Part shown: piece after piece, positions 33,609 to 43,278 of the stretch
How positions within the stretch are numbered: position 1 is the first letter of the stretch
Layout of the letters: each line of letters opens with the position of its first letter
Origin: Agarivorans sp. TSD2052
GTDB lineage: Bacteria > Pseudomonadota > Gammaproteobacteria > Enterobacterales > Celerinatantimonadaceae
Reading direction: 5' to 3'
Length of the DNA stretch: 64,000 nucleotides
NCBI RefSeq assembly: GCF_023238625.1
Contig: NZ_CP096670.1
Location: forward strand, 3,862,501-3,926,500
Position numbers and translations under genes: made by a program
Notes under the pieces: generated by a model
Told to the model about the DNA's origin: nothing
What the model saw: the letters and a program-made list of their open reading frames with translations, nothing else
Databases searched by the model: none

Positions 33609-33684
33609 TGGAGCGGCACATCAGGTTCGAACTGATGACCTCAACCTTGGCAAGGTTGCGCTCTACCAACTGAGCTAGTGCCGC
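33609..33684 (-). tRNA. tRNA-Gly(GCC), copy 1
   Basis: 76 nt including encoded CCA. Acceptor GCGGCAC pairs with GTGCCGC, the D arm is GCTC..GAGC, the anticodon loop TTGCCAA is closed by CAACC/GGTTG, and the T arm is ATCAG/CTGAT with loop TTCGAAC. The anticodon GCC reads GGY glycine codons. This is the promoter-distal copy of three, followed by the terminator. Confidence 0.98.
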
Positions 33685-33854
33685 TTATTTTTTTATCACT
33701 ATTTAATGTGGCAAGAGCTTAACCCTAAGGTTGCGCTACTCTTGATACTCACACTGAGCTAGTGCTGCTTAATTCTTTATCACTATTTAATGTGGCAAGT
33801 GCTTAACCCTAAGGTTGCGCTACTCTTGATACCCACACTGAGCTAGTGCTGCTT
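33685..33854 (-). repeat. tRNA-Gly-derived 84-bp relics a and b
   Basis: Two tandem copies of a unit (33687-33770 and 33771-33854). On the minus strand each reads spacer TTGCCACATTAAATAGTGAT, then GC(A/G)GCACTAGCTCAG (identical or nearly so to the tRNA-Gly 5' end), a diverged D-loop, then AGCGCAACCTTAGGGTTAAG, which keeps an AACC/GGTT stem but has lost the GCC anticodon. The T arm and 3' acceptor strand are missing. Confidence 0.85.
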
Positions 33855-33925
33855 ATATTGTTCATTAGCATCATCTGCTAACTTTTAATACTTCAGTCAT
33901 TTGGTGATGACGAAGCTTTAAAATT
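33855..33925 (-). repeat. Duplicated spacer downstream of relic group, copy 1
   Basis: 71 bp that recur at 34255-34331 with a single 6-bp insertion (CAGCAT). In the minus-strand direction it follows the 3' end of tRNA copy 2 and precedes relics b and a. The repeat shows that the array grew by duplication of tRNA, spacer and relics together. Confidence 0.85.
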
Positions 33926-34001
33926 TGGAGCGGCACATCAGGTTCGAACTGATGACCTCAACCTTGGCAAGGTTGCGCTCTACCAACTGAGCTAGTGCCG
34001 C
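33926..34001 (-). tRNA. tRNA-Gly(GCC), copy 2
   Basis: 76 nt, identical in sequence to copy 1 with the same anticodon GCC and encoded CCA. It lies between relic groups c-e (upstream on the minus strand) and a-b. Confidence 0.98.
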
Positions 34002-34003
34002 TT

Positions 34004-34254
34004 AATTCTTTATCACTATTTAATGTGGCAAGTGCTTAACCCTAAGGTTGCGCTACTCTTGATACCACACTGAGCCAGTGCCGCTTAATTCTTTATCACT
34101 ATTTAATGTGGCAAGTGCTTAACCCTAAGGTTGCGCTACTCTTAATACCCACACTGAGCTAGTGCCACTTAATTCTTTATCACTATTTAATGTGGCAAGT
34201 GCTTAACCCTAAGGTTGCGCTACTCTTGATACCCACACTGAGCTAGTGCTGCTT
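34004..34254 (-). repeat. tRNA-Gly-derived 84-bp relics c, d and e
   Basis: Three tandem copies (34004-34086, one base shorter; 34087-34170; 34171-34254). They differ from each other and from relics a and b at only a few positions, such as gctgctt/gccgctt/gccactt at the end, yet all share the same departures from functional tRNA-Gly. Each retains the 5' acceptor strand and the anticodon-stem remnant and lacks the T arm. Confidence 0.85.
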
Positions 34255-34331
34255 ATATTGTTCATTAGCATCAGCATCATCTGCTAACTTTTAATACTTC
34301 AGTCATTTGGTGATGACGAAGCTTTAAAATT
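34255..34331 (-). repeat. Duplicated spacer downstream of relic group, copy 2
   Basis: 77 bp, the same as 33855-33925 apart from an extra CAGCAT in a CAT-rich stretch. It directly abuts tRNA copy 3. Confidence 0.85.
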
Positions 34332-34407
34332 TGGAGCGGCACATCAGGTTCGAACTGATGACCTCAACCTTGGCAAGGTTGCGCTCTACCAACTGAGCTA
34401 GTGCCGC
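34332..34407 (-). tRNA. tRNA-Gly(GCC), copy 3
   Basis: 76 nt, identical to the other two copies, with anticodon GCC and encoded CCA. It is the promoter-proximal copy on the minus strand, preceded by one relic. Confidence 0.98.
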
Positions 34408-34492
34408 TTAATTTTTTATCACTATTTAATGTGGTAAGTGCTTAACCCTAAGGTTGCGCTACTCTTGATACCCACACTGAGCCAGTGCCGCT
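34408..34492 (-). repeat. tRNA-Gly-derived relic f
   Basis: The single relic upstream of tRNA copy 3, with the same layout as relics a-e and the GCGGCACTGGCTCAG form of the 5' end. The array promoter should lie between here and the orn 3' end at 34610; I see no clear -35/-10 pair that I would defend. Confidence 0.8.
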
Positions 34493-34609
34493 AATCCCAA
34501 ACAACTAGATGGGCTTGCCTTCTCGTCATTTAGGGCTGCGAATTATACGAGGAATTTTTGCCTTTGCAAGAGCATAAAGGCAAAAAAATTCACCCAAGTA
34601 ACTGTTTGG

Positions 34610-35164
34610 CTAGTTTTCGCCCAGCTTGAAGAAGGTTTTTTGGTAATGCTGCATTTCTGCAATCGATTCTCGTATGTCATCCAGAGCTAAATGGGTTCCT
34701 GTTTTACTAAAGCCATTTAAAATTTCAGGCTGCCAGCGACGTGCTAATTCTTTTACCGTACTGACATCAATATTACGATAATGAAAATACTTCTCTAACT
34801 CAGGTAAATACTGATGCATGAATCGACGGTCTTGACCAATACTGTTACCGCACATAGGTGATACACCTTTTGGCACCCATTGACTAATAAACGCCATCGT
34901 ATCTTCAGATGCCTGTTGCTCGTTAACAGTGCTCGCCCGCACTCGCGCAACCAGTCCAGACCCAGTATGAGTATTAGTGCACCACTCATCCATACCTGAA
35001 AGTATGTCGTCAGATTGATGAACCGCAATCACCGGCCCCTCGGCCAAAATATTTAACTGGCCATCAGTAATAATGGTCGCTATTTCTAGAACTCGATCAC
35101 TAATGGGCTCGAGACCAGTCATCTCCATATCTACCCAAACTAGATTATTTTCGCTAATAGTCAT
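34610..35164 (-). CDS. orn: Oligoribonuclease Orn
   Basis: DEDD-family 3'-5' exonuclease that degrades di- and short oligoribonucleotides, including the c-di-GMP breakdown product pGpG. The Exo I motif [12 protein letters not shown] is at residues 10-21, [11 protein letters not shown] is Exo II, and [12 protein letters not shown] is Exo III with its histidine. Length is 184 residues. Divergent from rsgA. Confidence 0.97.
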   Translation of the reverse strand: MTISENNLVWVDMEMTGLEPISDRVLEIATIITDGQLNILAEGPVIAVHQSDDILSGMDEWCTNTHTGSGLVARVRASTVNEQQASEDTMAFISQWVPKGVSPMCGNSIGQDRRFMHQYLPELEKYFHYRNIDVSTVKELARRWQPEILNGFSKTGTHLALDDIRESIAEMQHYQKTFFKLGEN

Positions 35165-35257
35165 GTTGACCCTATTTATATTTTGGAAATATTTTCCGCA
35201 AATCTTTGATAAGCGGTATCATAGCGATTTATTACCCTTACTTGAATAGCAGTTTTC

Positions 35258-36298
35258 GTGACCAAGAGAAAGAAACTGAGCCAAGGACAACTTCGTCGTG
35301 TGCGAAGTAACCAACAAAAGCGCTTAAAAAAAGAAGATAGCCATCAATGGCTAGACGACCAACTAGGTCCTCAGCAAGAAGGTACTATCATTAGTCGCTT
35401 CGGCCAGCATGCCGACGTGGAAGACAACAGTGGAGAGATATTCCGCTGTAACTTACGTCGATCTATAGGCTCTCTCGTCACCGGAGATGAAGTAGTTTGG
35501 CGCTCCGGCAATGAAGAGCAATCTGGTATTCGCGGTATCATTGAAGCCTGTCATGAGCGTCGTTCTGTACTTACCCGCCCTGATTTTTACGATGGCATCA
35601 AACCCATTGCAGCAAATATTGATCAAGTCGTCATTGTTTCGGCAGTGCTACCAGAATTCTCAACCAATATCGTTGACCGTTATTTGGTAGCAGTTGAAGA
35701 CGTAAATTTAGATCCCATTATTTTGCTAAACAAAGTTGATTTACTGGATGCCGAACAGCGACGCATCATTGAAGAGCAACTAAAAGACTACCAACAACTT
35801 GGCTACAAAGTCATTTACGCCAGTACCGTTGAAGAACAAGGGTTGGTCGACCTAAGCCAACAACTCACCAATAAAACCAGTATTTTTGTTGGCCAATCTG
35901 GTGTCGGTAAAAGCTCATTAGTAAACAGTCTCCTCCCAGATCAAAGTATTGATACTAAAGAAGTTTCAGAGTTATCAGGGCTAGGTCAACACACCACTAC
36001 CACCGCGCGCATGTATCACTTGAAGCATGGTGGGCGCTTAATTGACTCTCCTGGCGTTCGAGAATTCCAGTTATGGCACTTAGAAAAAGATCGAGTGGCT
36101 TGGGGCTTTATAGAGTTCCGTCCTTGGCTTAATCAATGCAAATTTAGAGATTGTAAACACCAAGGCGACCCCGGCTGTGCGATGCAAGAAGCCATAGACT
36201 CGGGTAAAATTCAGCAAAAGCGATTCAACAGTTATCAGCGGCTGCTAGAAACAATGGAAAACAATAAACCAACCCGGGCTATTCCGGGTAAAAAATAA
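35258..36298 (+). CDS. rsgA: Ribosome small-subunit GTPase RsgA
   Basis: Circularly permuted GTPase that helps mature the 30S subunit. A basic N-terminal tail precedes an OB fold (about 40-110). The permuted G domain has NKVD (G4, about 153), P-loop [10 protein letters not shown] (about 213-222) and DSPGVREF (G3). The zinc knuckle [14 protein letters not shown] is near 287-300. Length is 346 residues. Psd follows 24 nt downstream. Confidence 0.96.
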   Translation: MTKRKKLSQGQLRRVRSNQQKRLKKEDSHQWLDDQLGPQQEGTIISRFGQHADVEDNSGEIFRCNLRRSIGSLVTGDEVVWRSGNEEQSGIRGIIEACHERRSVLTRPDFYDGIKPIAANIDQVVIVSAVLPEFSTNIVDRYLVAVEDVNLDPIILLNKVDLLDAEQRRIIEEQLKDYQQLGYKVIYASTVEEQGLVDLSQQLTNKTSIFVGQSGVGKSSLVNSLLPDQSIDTKEVSELSGLGQHTTTTARMYHLKHGGRLIDSPGVREFQLWHLEKDRVAWGFIEFRPWLNQCKFRDCKHQGDPGCAMQEAIDSGKIQQKRFNSYQRLLETMENNKPTRAIPGKK

Positions 36299-36322
36299 AA
36301 TCAATAACAATGAGAGATCAGT

Positions 36323-37180
36323 GTGTTAGACAAAATTAAAGTTGCAGCTCAATATTGCTTCCCACAACACGGCTTATCGCGCTTAGTCGGTAAACTTGCT
36401 CAAGCCGAGGCGGGTAAATTTAGCCATTGGATAATCAAGCACTTCATTAGCCATTATCAAGTCAATATGAATGATGCTGTTGATAGCGAACCGAGTAGCT
36501 ATGCTAGCTTCAATGCTTTTTTTACGCGCCCTTTAAAGCCGGGTACCCGCCCAATTGTTGAAGGTGAAGACACCCTCGCTCACCCTGTAGACGGAGCGGT
36601 AAGCCAACTGGGACCAATCCAACATGGTCGAATTATTCAAGCTAAAGGCCATGACTACAGCGCCCGTGAATTACTCGGAGGCGATAAAGCCTTAGCTGAA
36701 GAATTCAATGACGGTGACTTTGCCACTATTTACCTTGCGCCAAAAGACTACCACCGCATACATATGCCGTGTAAAGGCACCTTAAGAACGATGGTGTATG
36801 TTCCTGGTCAGCTCTTTTCCGTTAACCCTCTAACGGCCGCAAACGTGCCTAACTTGTTTGCCCGCAACGAACGTGTGGTGGCTATTTTTGATACCGAATT
36901 TGGACCAATGGCCATGGTGTTAGTTGGCGCGACTATTGTTGCTAGCATCGAAACTGTTTGGTCAGGTACAGTGACTCCTCCCGGTGGTAAACAAGTATTC
37001 AGCTGGGATTACCAAGATCAAAATATCTGCCTCGACAAAGGCGAAGAGATGGGACGCTTTAAATTAGGTTCTACCGTTGTCATGCTATTCGCTAACGACG
37101 CTATTGAGTTTCAAGCGGATCTAATCCCTACCACTACAACAGTAATGGGTAGTCACTTTGCCGGCAAACGCAGTAGCTAG
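36323..37180 (+). CDS. psd: Phosphatidylserine decarboxylase proenzyme
   Basis: Inner-membrane pyruvoyl enzyme that makes phosphatidylethanolamine. The start is GTG, with GAGAGATC upstream as Shine-Dalgarno. The LGST self-cleavage site is at residues 248-251, so Ser250 becomes the pyruvoyl group. [11 protein letters not shown] and [13 protein letters not shown] are family landmarks. Length is 285 residues. Gene order rsgA-psd-mscM is as in E. coli. Confidence 0.96.
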   Translation: MLDKIKVAAQYCFPQHGLSRLVGKLAQAEAGKFSHWIIKHFISHYQVNMNDAVDSEPSSYASFNAFFTRPLKPGTRPIVEGEDTLAHPVDGAVSQLGPIQHGRIIQAKGHDYSARELLGGDKALAEEFNDGDFATIYLAPKDYHRIHMPCKGTLRTMVYVPGQLFSVNPLTAANVPNLFARNERVVAIFDTEFGPMAMVLVGATIVASIETVWSGTVTPPGGKQVFSWDYQDQNICLDKGEEMGRFKLGSTVVMLFANDAIEFQADLIPTTTTVMGSHFAGKRSS

Positions 37181-37325
37181 AACGCAATAAATGGTTCCAT
37201 TTATGGGGGCTTAGTCCCTCATTTACTGGAGAATCCATAGATTGTTACGCTAAATTTAATATTTATAATAAAATATACAACAACGTCTAAGCAATATTGC
37301 TTGCCTTCATCTTGGCTAATTATCA

Positions 37326-40300
37326 ATGAATCTACCTGTAAGTGCTCGTTGGCTATTGTTTCCACTGTTATTTTGCTGTGTTGTTGCCCATGCTAACCAA
37401 ACGGGTGAAACTCATCTCACTGGGCTGATTAGCTCTTTAAACACTCAGCCAAACAACCTTAATACCCAACAACAACAGCTTATTTATGAAGAATCTTTAG
37501 CATTGTTGAAAGAAGGTGACGATTACCGAAACAAAGCCAAAGAATATCGAAATATTATCAACAACTTCGCCAGCCTGCGCAGTGAGATCCAGCAACAACT
37601 AAATCAATTTGAAGACCCGACCCTCGACTGGAATGCCTTAAACTCAAAACAACTCACAGAGCAGCTGGGTGAGTGGCAAACCAAGCTCAATAATTCAAGC
37701 TCTGAAATAGATGAGCTCAAACAACGCCAGTACCGCATAGACTTAGATGTGAGTGAAAACCATCAGCGTAGCGGACCACTTCGTCAGCAACTTACCACAC
37801 TGCGCGCCAATTTAGAGAAACAACAGTTTGGTGTACTCAATGAAGTAGAAGAAGCACAACGCGTTCGTAACCAAGTCTCAGAGGCCAGCTTAACCGCTCA
37901 ACTTGCAATGCTTGATTTAGCCGCTCAAAGTGCTAATTATCGTAATGAGCTGCTACAGCTAAAAATCAGTTTATTGCAACGAGAACAACTGGCTGAAAAA
38001 CGCATAGTAGAGCAGCTTAAAGGGGCTTTATCTATTGAACACCGAGCCGAAACGAAGCGTCTATCAGATCAGCTCGCCTTTGAAGCCCCTGAGCTACTCG
38101 AGCAGCCTTTAGTTAAAAACTTGGTTCAAAATAATCGACAGCTGCAAACACAACTATCAGCCTTGTTTGAACAAAGCGAAGACATAGCCCTGCAACAACA
38201 ATTAGTTAATGAAGAGCTTGAGTATGTAAAACTCACTTTCGCGAACTTTAAAGAACAAGTTTCTTGGCTTAAAGTCACCCGTTCTTACGGTGAATATTTG
38301 CGCGAGCAAATCGCCACCCTACCTAAAGCAAAGACCCTCGCGCCCGTTGAGCAACAAATTATCGAAGTACGGATCAGTAAGCACCGCGAGCAAAATGAAA
38401 TATATAATTTTCGCAGCGCTGCCAACCAACGCGCCCAGCAAGACTTGTTTGCTAGCCTCTCTGAGAGCCAAAGTAAAATTGTTAATAAGCACTTAAAACT
38501 GAATCAACAACTTTCAGCTAAATACCTGTTGGAATTAGATGCCCGCTTATTTGAACTTGCTCGGCTAAAGCTCGATTACTCTAGATTAAATGATCAACTG
38601 AAAACGATTAACCAAGAAGCCAATCAGGAGTTATTTTGGACAGCCGATGTGAAAGCCATCGACTTAAGTTTTTTCAGTGAACTGAGTCAGTCGCTAGCCT
38701 GGTTATTCAAAGCTCAGCATCTAACGCAACTTAAACAAGCGCTGCAAAGTACTTCTTGGCTGTGGCTGGTTTGGTTGGCTATGGTTGCTGCAAGCATTGG
38801 CTATGTCAGATACCTTAAGAAGCATTGGTTAAAAGGCTACCTGCAACGTATTGACGCCAAAACCGGGAATATCACCAGAGACCGCTTTAGTTATACGCTA
38901 AGCAATCTCTTGTTGAGCGCCGCTTTCGCCACTCCTATCGCTCTATTTATTGCCAGCCTAGGCTTTGGTTTGATGTATCAGTGGGAATTTGCCTATGTTC
39001 GGGATGTTGGCGACGCCCTAATCAAGGTGGCGATGGGCTTATGGCTATTTCATTTGTTACAACAATTTTGTCAGAAAAATGGCTTACTCAATACCCATTT
39101 TAAATGGCCGCTAATTAACATCCAACAAGCCATCACCCTAATTCGTAAGTTAGTCTATATCAGCTTGCCACTGCTGTTTGTGCTAAACCTATGTATTCTG
39201 CAAACCAGCCAACCCGCTTATAGCAGCTTAGCTCGCTTAACGTTTATCAGCATACTGGTATGGGCCGCCTATGGCTTTCATCGAATTTATCGCATGGAGC
39301 TACCTGTTAATTACCACTTAGATATTTTTAAAGCCCCGCAGCTAGCGAGAAAACTCATCTGGGGGGCAGCTATAAGCATTCCGCTCATCGCCGCCTTTGC
39401 CTCAGCGGCTGGCTTTTTTGCTACCGCGTTCACCGTATATTGGCAAGTGATGTGGAGTTTCATCATTGCCGCGATTTTCTTATTGATCTATTTACTTAGC
39501 CACCGCTGGATGTTGTTGCAACGAAGGCGTATTGCTTTTGATCGCGCCAAAGTACGTCGTGCCGAAATGATCGCCCAGCGTCATGCAGAAGATGAAGATG
39601 GCACTAGCTCCAATGAGGGGTTTGTTGACGCGATAGAAGAACCGGTTATTGATCTTGATACGATTAGTGCCCAATCATTAGGATTACTGCGAGCAGCCCT
39701 AATATTGGCGTTAGTCTCGGTGTTACTATTTAGCTGGTCAGAGATGACCAGTGCTTTTTCGTTTTTAGATAATGTGACCCTATGGGAAAGTAATACCAGC
39801 CGCGCGGGTGTCGCCATGGTCGACGCCATAACACTGCGCTCTGTAGGCTCTGCGTTATTGGTATTTTTCTTTACCATGCTATTGATTAGAAACCTACCCG
39901 GTTTATTAGAACTCATGGTGTTACAGCATTTATCACTTAGTCCCGGCACCGGCTTTGCCATTACCACCATGATTAACTACATGGTGATCCTATTTGGTAT
40001 TTTCAGTGGCTTTGGTTTGTTAGGGATTGAATGGTCAAAACTGCAATGGTTAATCGCCGCCTTAACCGTGGGTTTGGGTTTTGGTCTGCAAGAAATATTT
40101 GCGAACTTTATTTCAGGTTTAATTATTTTATTTGAAAAGCCGATCAGAATCGGTGACACAGTGACCATCAGGGAGCTAACAGGTACCATTTCAAACATTG
40201 AAACTCGCGCTACCACTATCGTTGACTGGGATAGAAAAGAAATTATTGTTCCTAATAAAGCCTTTATTACCGAACAATTTATTAACTGGTCTCTCACCGA

Positions 40301-40601
40301 CCCTATCACTCGGGTGGTACTCATGGTCCAAGTGAAACAAGGCTCAAATAATCAGTTGGTTACCGAGCTATTGCAAGAATCCGTTGAAGCAAACAGCTTA
40401 GTCTTAACCAACCCTACACCAGAAATTTACTTTACCGGATATACTGACAACGGATTAAAGTATGAGATGCGTGTTTACGTAAGTGAGATGCGTTATCGTT
40501 TGCCGATGACCCATGAATTGTATACTTTGATCAACGACAAGTTTAAGGCGAATAACATAGTTGTTGCCTACCCACAATTAGATGTATCTCTCAATTCCTA
40601 G
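37326..40601 (+). CDS. mscM: Miniconductance mechanosensitive channel MscM (YjeP/MscK-like)
   Basis: Very large MscS-superfamily channel, 1091 residues. It has a signal peptide (residues 1-23), a long Gln/Glu/Leu-rich periplasmic coiled-coil region (to about 470), about eleven membrane helices, and a C-terminal MscS core (about 870-1085). The pore-lining helix is near LTVGLGFGLQEIFANFISGLIILFEKP (partial), followed by the beta domain PIRIGDTVTI. Location after psd supports MscM (YjeP) over MscK. Confidence 0.92.
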   Translation: MNLPVSARWLLFPLLFCCVVAHANQTGETHLTGLISSLNTQPNNLNTQQQQLIYEESLALLKEGDDYRNKAKEYRNIINNFASLRSEIQQQLNQFEDPTLDWNALNSKQLTEQLGEWQTKLNNSSSEIDELKQRQYRIDLDVSENHQRSGPLRQQLTTLRANLEKQQFGVLNEVEEAQRVRNQVSEASLTAQLAMLDLAAQSANYRNELLQLKISLLQREQLAEKRIVEQLKGALSIEHRAETKRLSDQLAFEAPELLEQPLVKNLVQNNRQLQTQLSALFEQSEDIALQQQLVNEELEYVKLTFANFKEQVSWLKVTRSYGEYLREQIATLPKAKTLAPVEQQIIEVRISKHREQNEIYNFRSAANQRAQQDLFASLSESQSKIVNKHLKLNQQLSAKYLLELDARLFELARLKLDYSRLNDQLKTINQEANQELFWTADVKAIDLSFFSELSQSLAWLFKAQHLTQLKQALQSTSWLWLVWLAMVAASIGYVRYLKKHWLKGYLQRIDAKTGNITRDRFSYTLSNLLLSAAFATPIALFIASLGFGLMYQWEFAYVRDVGDALIKVAMGLWLFHLLQQFCQKNGLLNTHFKWPLINIQQAITLIRKLVYISLPLLFVLNLCILQTSQPAYSSLARLTFISILVWAAYGFHRIYRMELPVNYHLDIFKAPQLARKLIWGAAISIPLIAAFASAAGFFATAFTVYWQVMWSFIIAAIFLLIYLLSHRWMLLQRRRIAFDRAKVRRAEMIAQRHAEDEDGTSSNEGFVDAIEEPVIDLDTISAQSLGLLRAALILALVSVLLFSWSEMTSAFSFLDNVTLWESNTSRAGVAMVDAITLRSVGSALLVFFFTMLLIRNLPGLLELMVLQHLSLSPGTGFAITTMINYMVILFGIFSGFGLLGIEWSKLQWLIAALTVGLGFGLQEIFANFISGLIILFEKPIRIGDTVTIRELTGTISNIETRATTIVDWDRKEIIVPNKAFITEQFINWSLTDPITRVVLMVQVKQGSNNQLVTELLQESVEANSLVLTNPTPEIYFTGYTDNGLKYEMRVYVSEMRYRLPMTHELYTLINDKFKANNIVVAYPQLDVSLNS

Positions 40602-40671
40602 GCCGGTGATTGGTTATCGTAGGGCTGTTAATACCCTTGTTATCAATTGATTAGCCTAGAGATGTTTTAGC

Positions 40672-42075
40672 ATGTTATTGCGTAAAAATATAAAGCTACT
40701 TGTCTGTTTTATCATTCCTTTATTGATTTTGGCTCTGCCCACCAGCGCAATACCTCTGCCTGACTTAACGGTTGTCCAGCATCGAATAATTGCGATTTTT
40801 GTGTTGGCAGCCTTACTGTGGATATTTGAACCAGTCCCGGTATTTGCAACCTCGCTGTTAATTATCACCCTTGAACTGGTGCTCATTTCCACCCAAGGTA
40901 TCAGCGTATTTATTGCTGATACAGGGCCCGCGCCAATGGGCGAGTTGATCCCTTACACCAGTATTTTTGGTGCTTTCTCTTCTCCGATAATCATGTTGTT
41001 CATGGGTGGCTTCGCCTTAGCAATTGCCGCCTCTAAATTCGAATTAGATAACAATTTGGCCCGAGTATTACTTAAACCATTTGGCAAAAAAGTACCGATG
41101 ATCATGCTCGGCATTATGCTCATTACAGCGGTATTTAGTATGTTTATGAGCAACACCGCCACCACGGTCATGATGTTAGCGATTGTAGGCCCGATCATCG
41201 CCACCGCGCCTCGCACCGACCTGGGCATGAAAGGATTGGTGTTAGCCATTCCTGTAGCGGCGAATACCGGTGGTATTGGTACCCCAATCGGCACCCCGCC
41301 TAACGCGATCGCTTTACAATACATCCCAGAAGGGCAAATTACCTTCGCGTCTTGGATGGCTTTTGGTATTCCCTTCGTGATTATTCAACTGGCGATTGCG
41401 TGGTATATACTATGCAAGCTGTACCCATCTAAAACCGGCATTTTAGAACTCAAATTAAAAGGCACATTCCAACGAAACACCAGAGCCTACATAGTCTACG
41501 CTACCTTTGCCATGACCATCTTATTGTGGTTGAGCACGGCTTGGCACGGTATGAATAGCTATGTGGTAGCGATTATCCCACTTGCGGTGTTCACCCTCAC
41601 GGGGGTGATTGGCAAAGAAGACCTCAAGCTATTCAACTGGGATGTGCTTTGGCTGGTTGCCGGTGGTATAGCGATGGGCATGGCGCTTGAGAAGAGTGGC
41701 TTAGCCGCCAAAATAGCCACCTCTATCGATTTTGCCAGCTTACCGACCTTAGGCGTAATTGTGGTGTTATCGATAATCTGTGTGGTGATGGCCAACTTCA
41801 TGTCAAATACTGCCACCGCCAACTTGATTATGCCCATCGCCGCAGCTGTAGCCACTAGCTTAAGCGGCTTAGACGGAGACGGAGGCATTACCACCTTATT
41901 AATCATTGTCGCCTTATCTGCATCATTAGGCATGATGTTGCCAGTCAGCACGCCCCCCAACGCCTTGGCCTATTCCACCGGCTTTATTGAAACCAAAGAT
42001 TTAATTAAAGTGGGCGGAATTATTGGCGCGACAGGCTTAGCCTTACTGTATGTTGCGATGCTGGTGATTCTTTAA
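40672..42075 (+). CDS. DASS/SLC13-family sodium-dicarboxylate symporter
   Basis: Inner-membrane transporter, 467 residues with about eleven helices. It belongs to the divalent anion:sodium symporter family (VcINDY type). The two signature S-N-T motifs, which bind sodium and substrate carboxylates, are present as MSNTATTVMM (about 158) and MSNTATANLIMP (about 380). IGTPPNAIAL and STPPNALAY are the paired family loops. Likely substrates are succinate, fumarate or malate. Its position near frdABCD fits C4-dicarboxylate use. Confidence 0.85.
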   Translation: MLLRKNIKLLVCFIIPLLILALPTSAIPLPDLTVVQHRIIAIFVLAALLWIFEPVPVFATSLLIITLELVLISTQGISVFIADTGPAPMGELIPYTSIFGAFSSPIIMLFMGGFALAIAASKFELDNNLARVLLKPFGKKVPMIMLGIMLITAVFSMFMSNTATTVMMLAIVGPIIATAPRTDLGMKGLVLAIPVAANTGGIGTPIGTPPNAIALQYIPEGQITFASWMAFGIPFVIIQLAIAWYILCKLYPSKTGILELKLKGTFQRNTRAYIVYATFAMTILLWLSTAWHGMNSYVVAIIPLAVFTLTGVIGKEDLKLFNWDVLWLVAGGIAMGMALEKSGLAAKIATSIDFASLPTLGVIVVLSIICVVMANFMSNTATANLIMPIAAAVATSLSGLDGDGGITTLLIIVALSASLGMMLPVSTPPNALAYSTGFIETKDLIKVGGIIGATGLALLYVAMLVIL

Positions 42076-42082
42076 ACGTAAA

Positions 42083-42104
42083 ATGGAGCCCCTTGGGGCT
42101 CCAT
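42083..42104. terminator. Hairpin between convergent transporter gene and epmA
   Basis: A perfect 10-bp stem (ATGGAGCCCC / GGGGCTCCAT) with a 2-nt loop lies 8 nt after the transporter stop. It lacks a clear T-run on either side, so termination is possible but not proven. Confidence 0.5.
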
Positions 42105-42107
42105 GGT

Positions 42108-43082
42108 TTATGCCCGCTCAATGCTAAAACTTTGCACTTTTTGGATATGGTTTTGTTTTAACGCCAGCATTAATAAACGGTCAATTCCCAAAGCGACGCC
42201 AGCGCAATCCGGCAAACCTGCCGCTAACGCCGCTAACAAATGCTGGTCCACTGAAGCCGCGGTAAGACCGTGACGTTCACGATAACGCTGATCTTTAGCA
42301 AAGCGCTCTGCTTGTTCATTGGCGTCCGTTAACTCATGAAAACCATTGGCTAACTCCATACCGTGATAATACAACTCAAATCGCTCGGCGACTTGCGGGT
42401 CCTCAGTAGAAATCTTTGCCAAAGCAGCTTGAGAAGCGGGAAAATGATAAACAAAGCAAGGCTGTTGCTGGCCAATCTTTGGCTCAACGCCCAAGCCAAA
42501 TAACAACTGCAAAATGGTATCCCGATTACGTTCATTGCGCACTAAATCAGCCACCCCAAAGGTATCCGCTGCGGCCACCATCTGGGCATGACTTGAACGG
42601 AGTGGATCAATACCGATATATTGTTGAAATGCATCAATATAACTAATACGTTCCGCTGGCCCACAACCCAGCACCAAATCAATTAACTGCTCCATTTCAT
42701 CCATTAAATCAAAATGGTTAAACCCCAAGCGATACCACTCTAGCATGGTAAATTCGGGATTATGAAAACGGCCAGACTCTTCATTACGAAAGGCCTTAGC
42801 GATCTGGTAAATACAACCACTACCCGCAGCTAATAAACGCTTCATGTGAAATTCTGGCGAAGTCTGCAAATATAGACTCATTGAGTGTGGCGCCGCCGGC
42901 CCCGTCAAAGTGGTAGAAAAGCTATGCAGGTGCACATCACTCACACACGCTTGGCTCAACGCCGGCGTATCGACTTCCAGCACATTTCGCTGGCTAAAAA
43001 AACCGCGTATTTGTGTGACAATTGAAGCGCGTAGCCTAAGCAACTCAATGCTTGCAGAGGGTTGCCATAGTGTTTCAGACAT
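42108..43082 (-). CDS. epmA: Elongation factor P (R)-beta-lysine ligase EpmA
   Basis: Class II lysyl-tRNA-synthetase paralogue without an anticodon-binding domain. It attaches (R)-beta-lysine to Lys34 of EF-P. The start is set at the ATG at 43082 (MSETLW); an upstream in-frame ATG at 43190 would add 36 non-conserved residues. Motif 2 [21 protein letters not shown] (partial) and motif 3 LGIDRLLML are present. Length is 324 residues. Its partner genes efp and epmB lie 4-5 kb away. Confidence 0.95.
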   Translation of the reverse strand: MSETLWQPSASIELLRLRASIVTQIRGFFSQRNVLEVDTPALSQACVSDVHLHSFSTTLTGPAAPHSMSLYLQTSPEFHMKRLLAAGSGCIYQIAKAFRNEESGRFHNPEFTMLEWYRLGFNHFDLMDEMEQLIDLVLGCGPAERISYIDAFQQYIGIDPLRSSHAQMVAAADTFGVADLVRNERNRDTILQLLFGLGVEPKIGQQQPCFVYHFPASQAALAKISTEDPQVAERFELYYHGMELANGFHELTDANEQAERFAKDQRYRERHGLTAASVDQHLLAALAAGLPDCAGVALGIDRLLMLALKQNHIQKVQSFSIERA

Positions 43083-43206
43083 GCAAATTAATTCCTGCAA
43101 AGGGTTATTTTTCTCCCCGAGATTTATACCACTTTTGTAACAAAAGCGGGAGTTATATCGCAAAAGGCAAATTATCTCGATGTGCTTCACAAAGTAGCGC
43201 TAATTT

Positions 43207-43220
43207 TTGATTTTAGTCAA
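43207..43220 (+). promoter_or_regulatory. FNR-type box upstream of frdA
   Basis: TTGATTTTAGTCAA matches the FNR consensus TTGAT-N4-ATCAA at 9 of 10 fixed positions. Its centre is about 65 nt upstream of the chosen frdA start, and CACAAT at 43242-43247 is a plausible -10 for a class II (-41.5) arrangement. Anaerobic activation of fumarate reductase by FNR is well known. Confidence 0.65.
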
Positions 43221-43278
43221 GCTTCAAAAACTGAATACCCGCACAATCAAAGTAGGCTTATTTCGTATGGAGAAAAGC

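Noticed and set aside
33685-34492. Regular direct repeats that could be mistaken for a CRISPR array
   Set aside because: The repeats are contiguous 84-bp units with no unique spacers, contain tRNA-Gly sequence, and no cas genes are near.
43207-43278. Longer frdA N terminus from upstream in-frame starts
   Set aside because: The GTG at 43279 has a GGAG at proper distance and matches the family N terminus exactly; the longer versions run through the FNR box.
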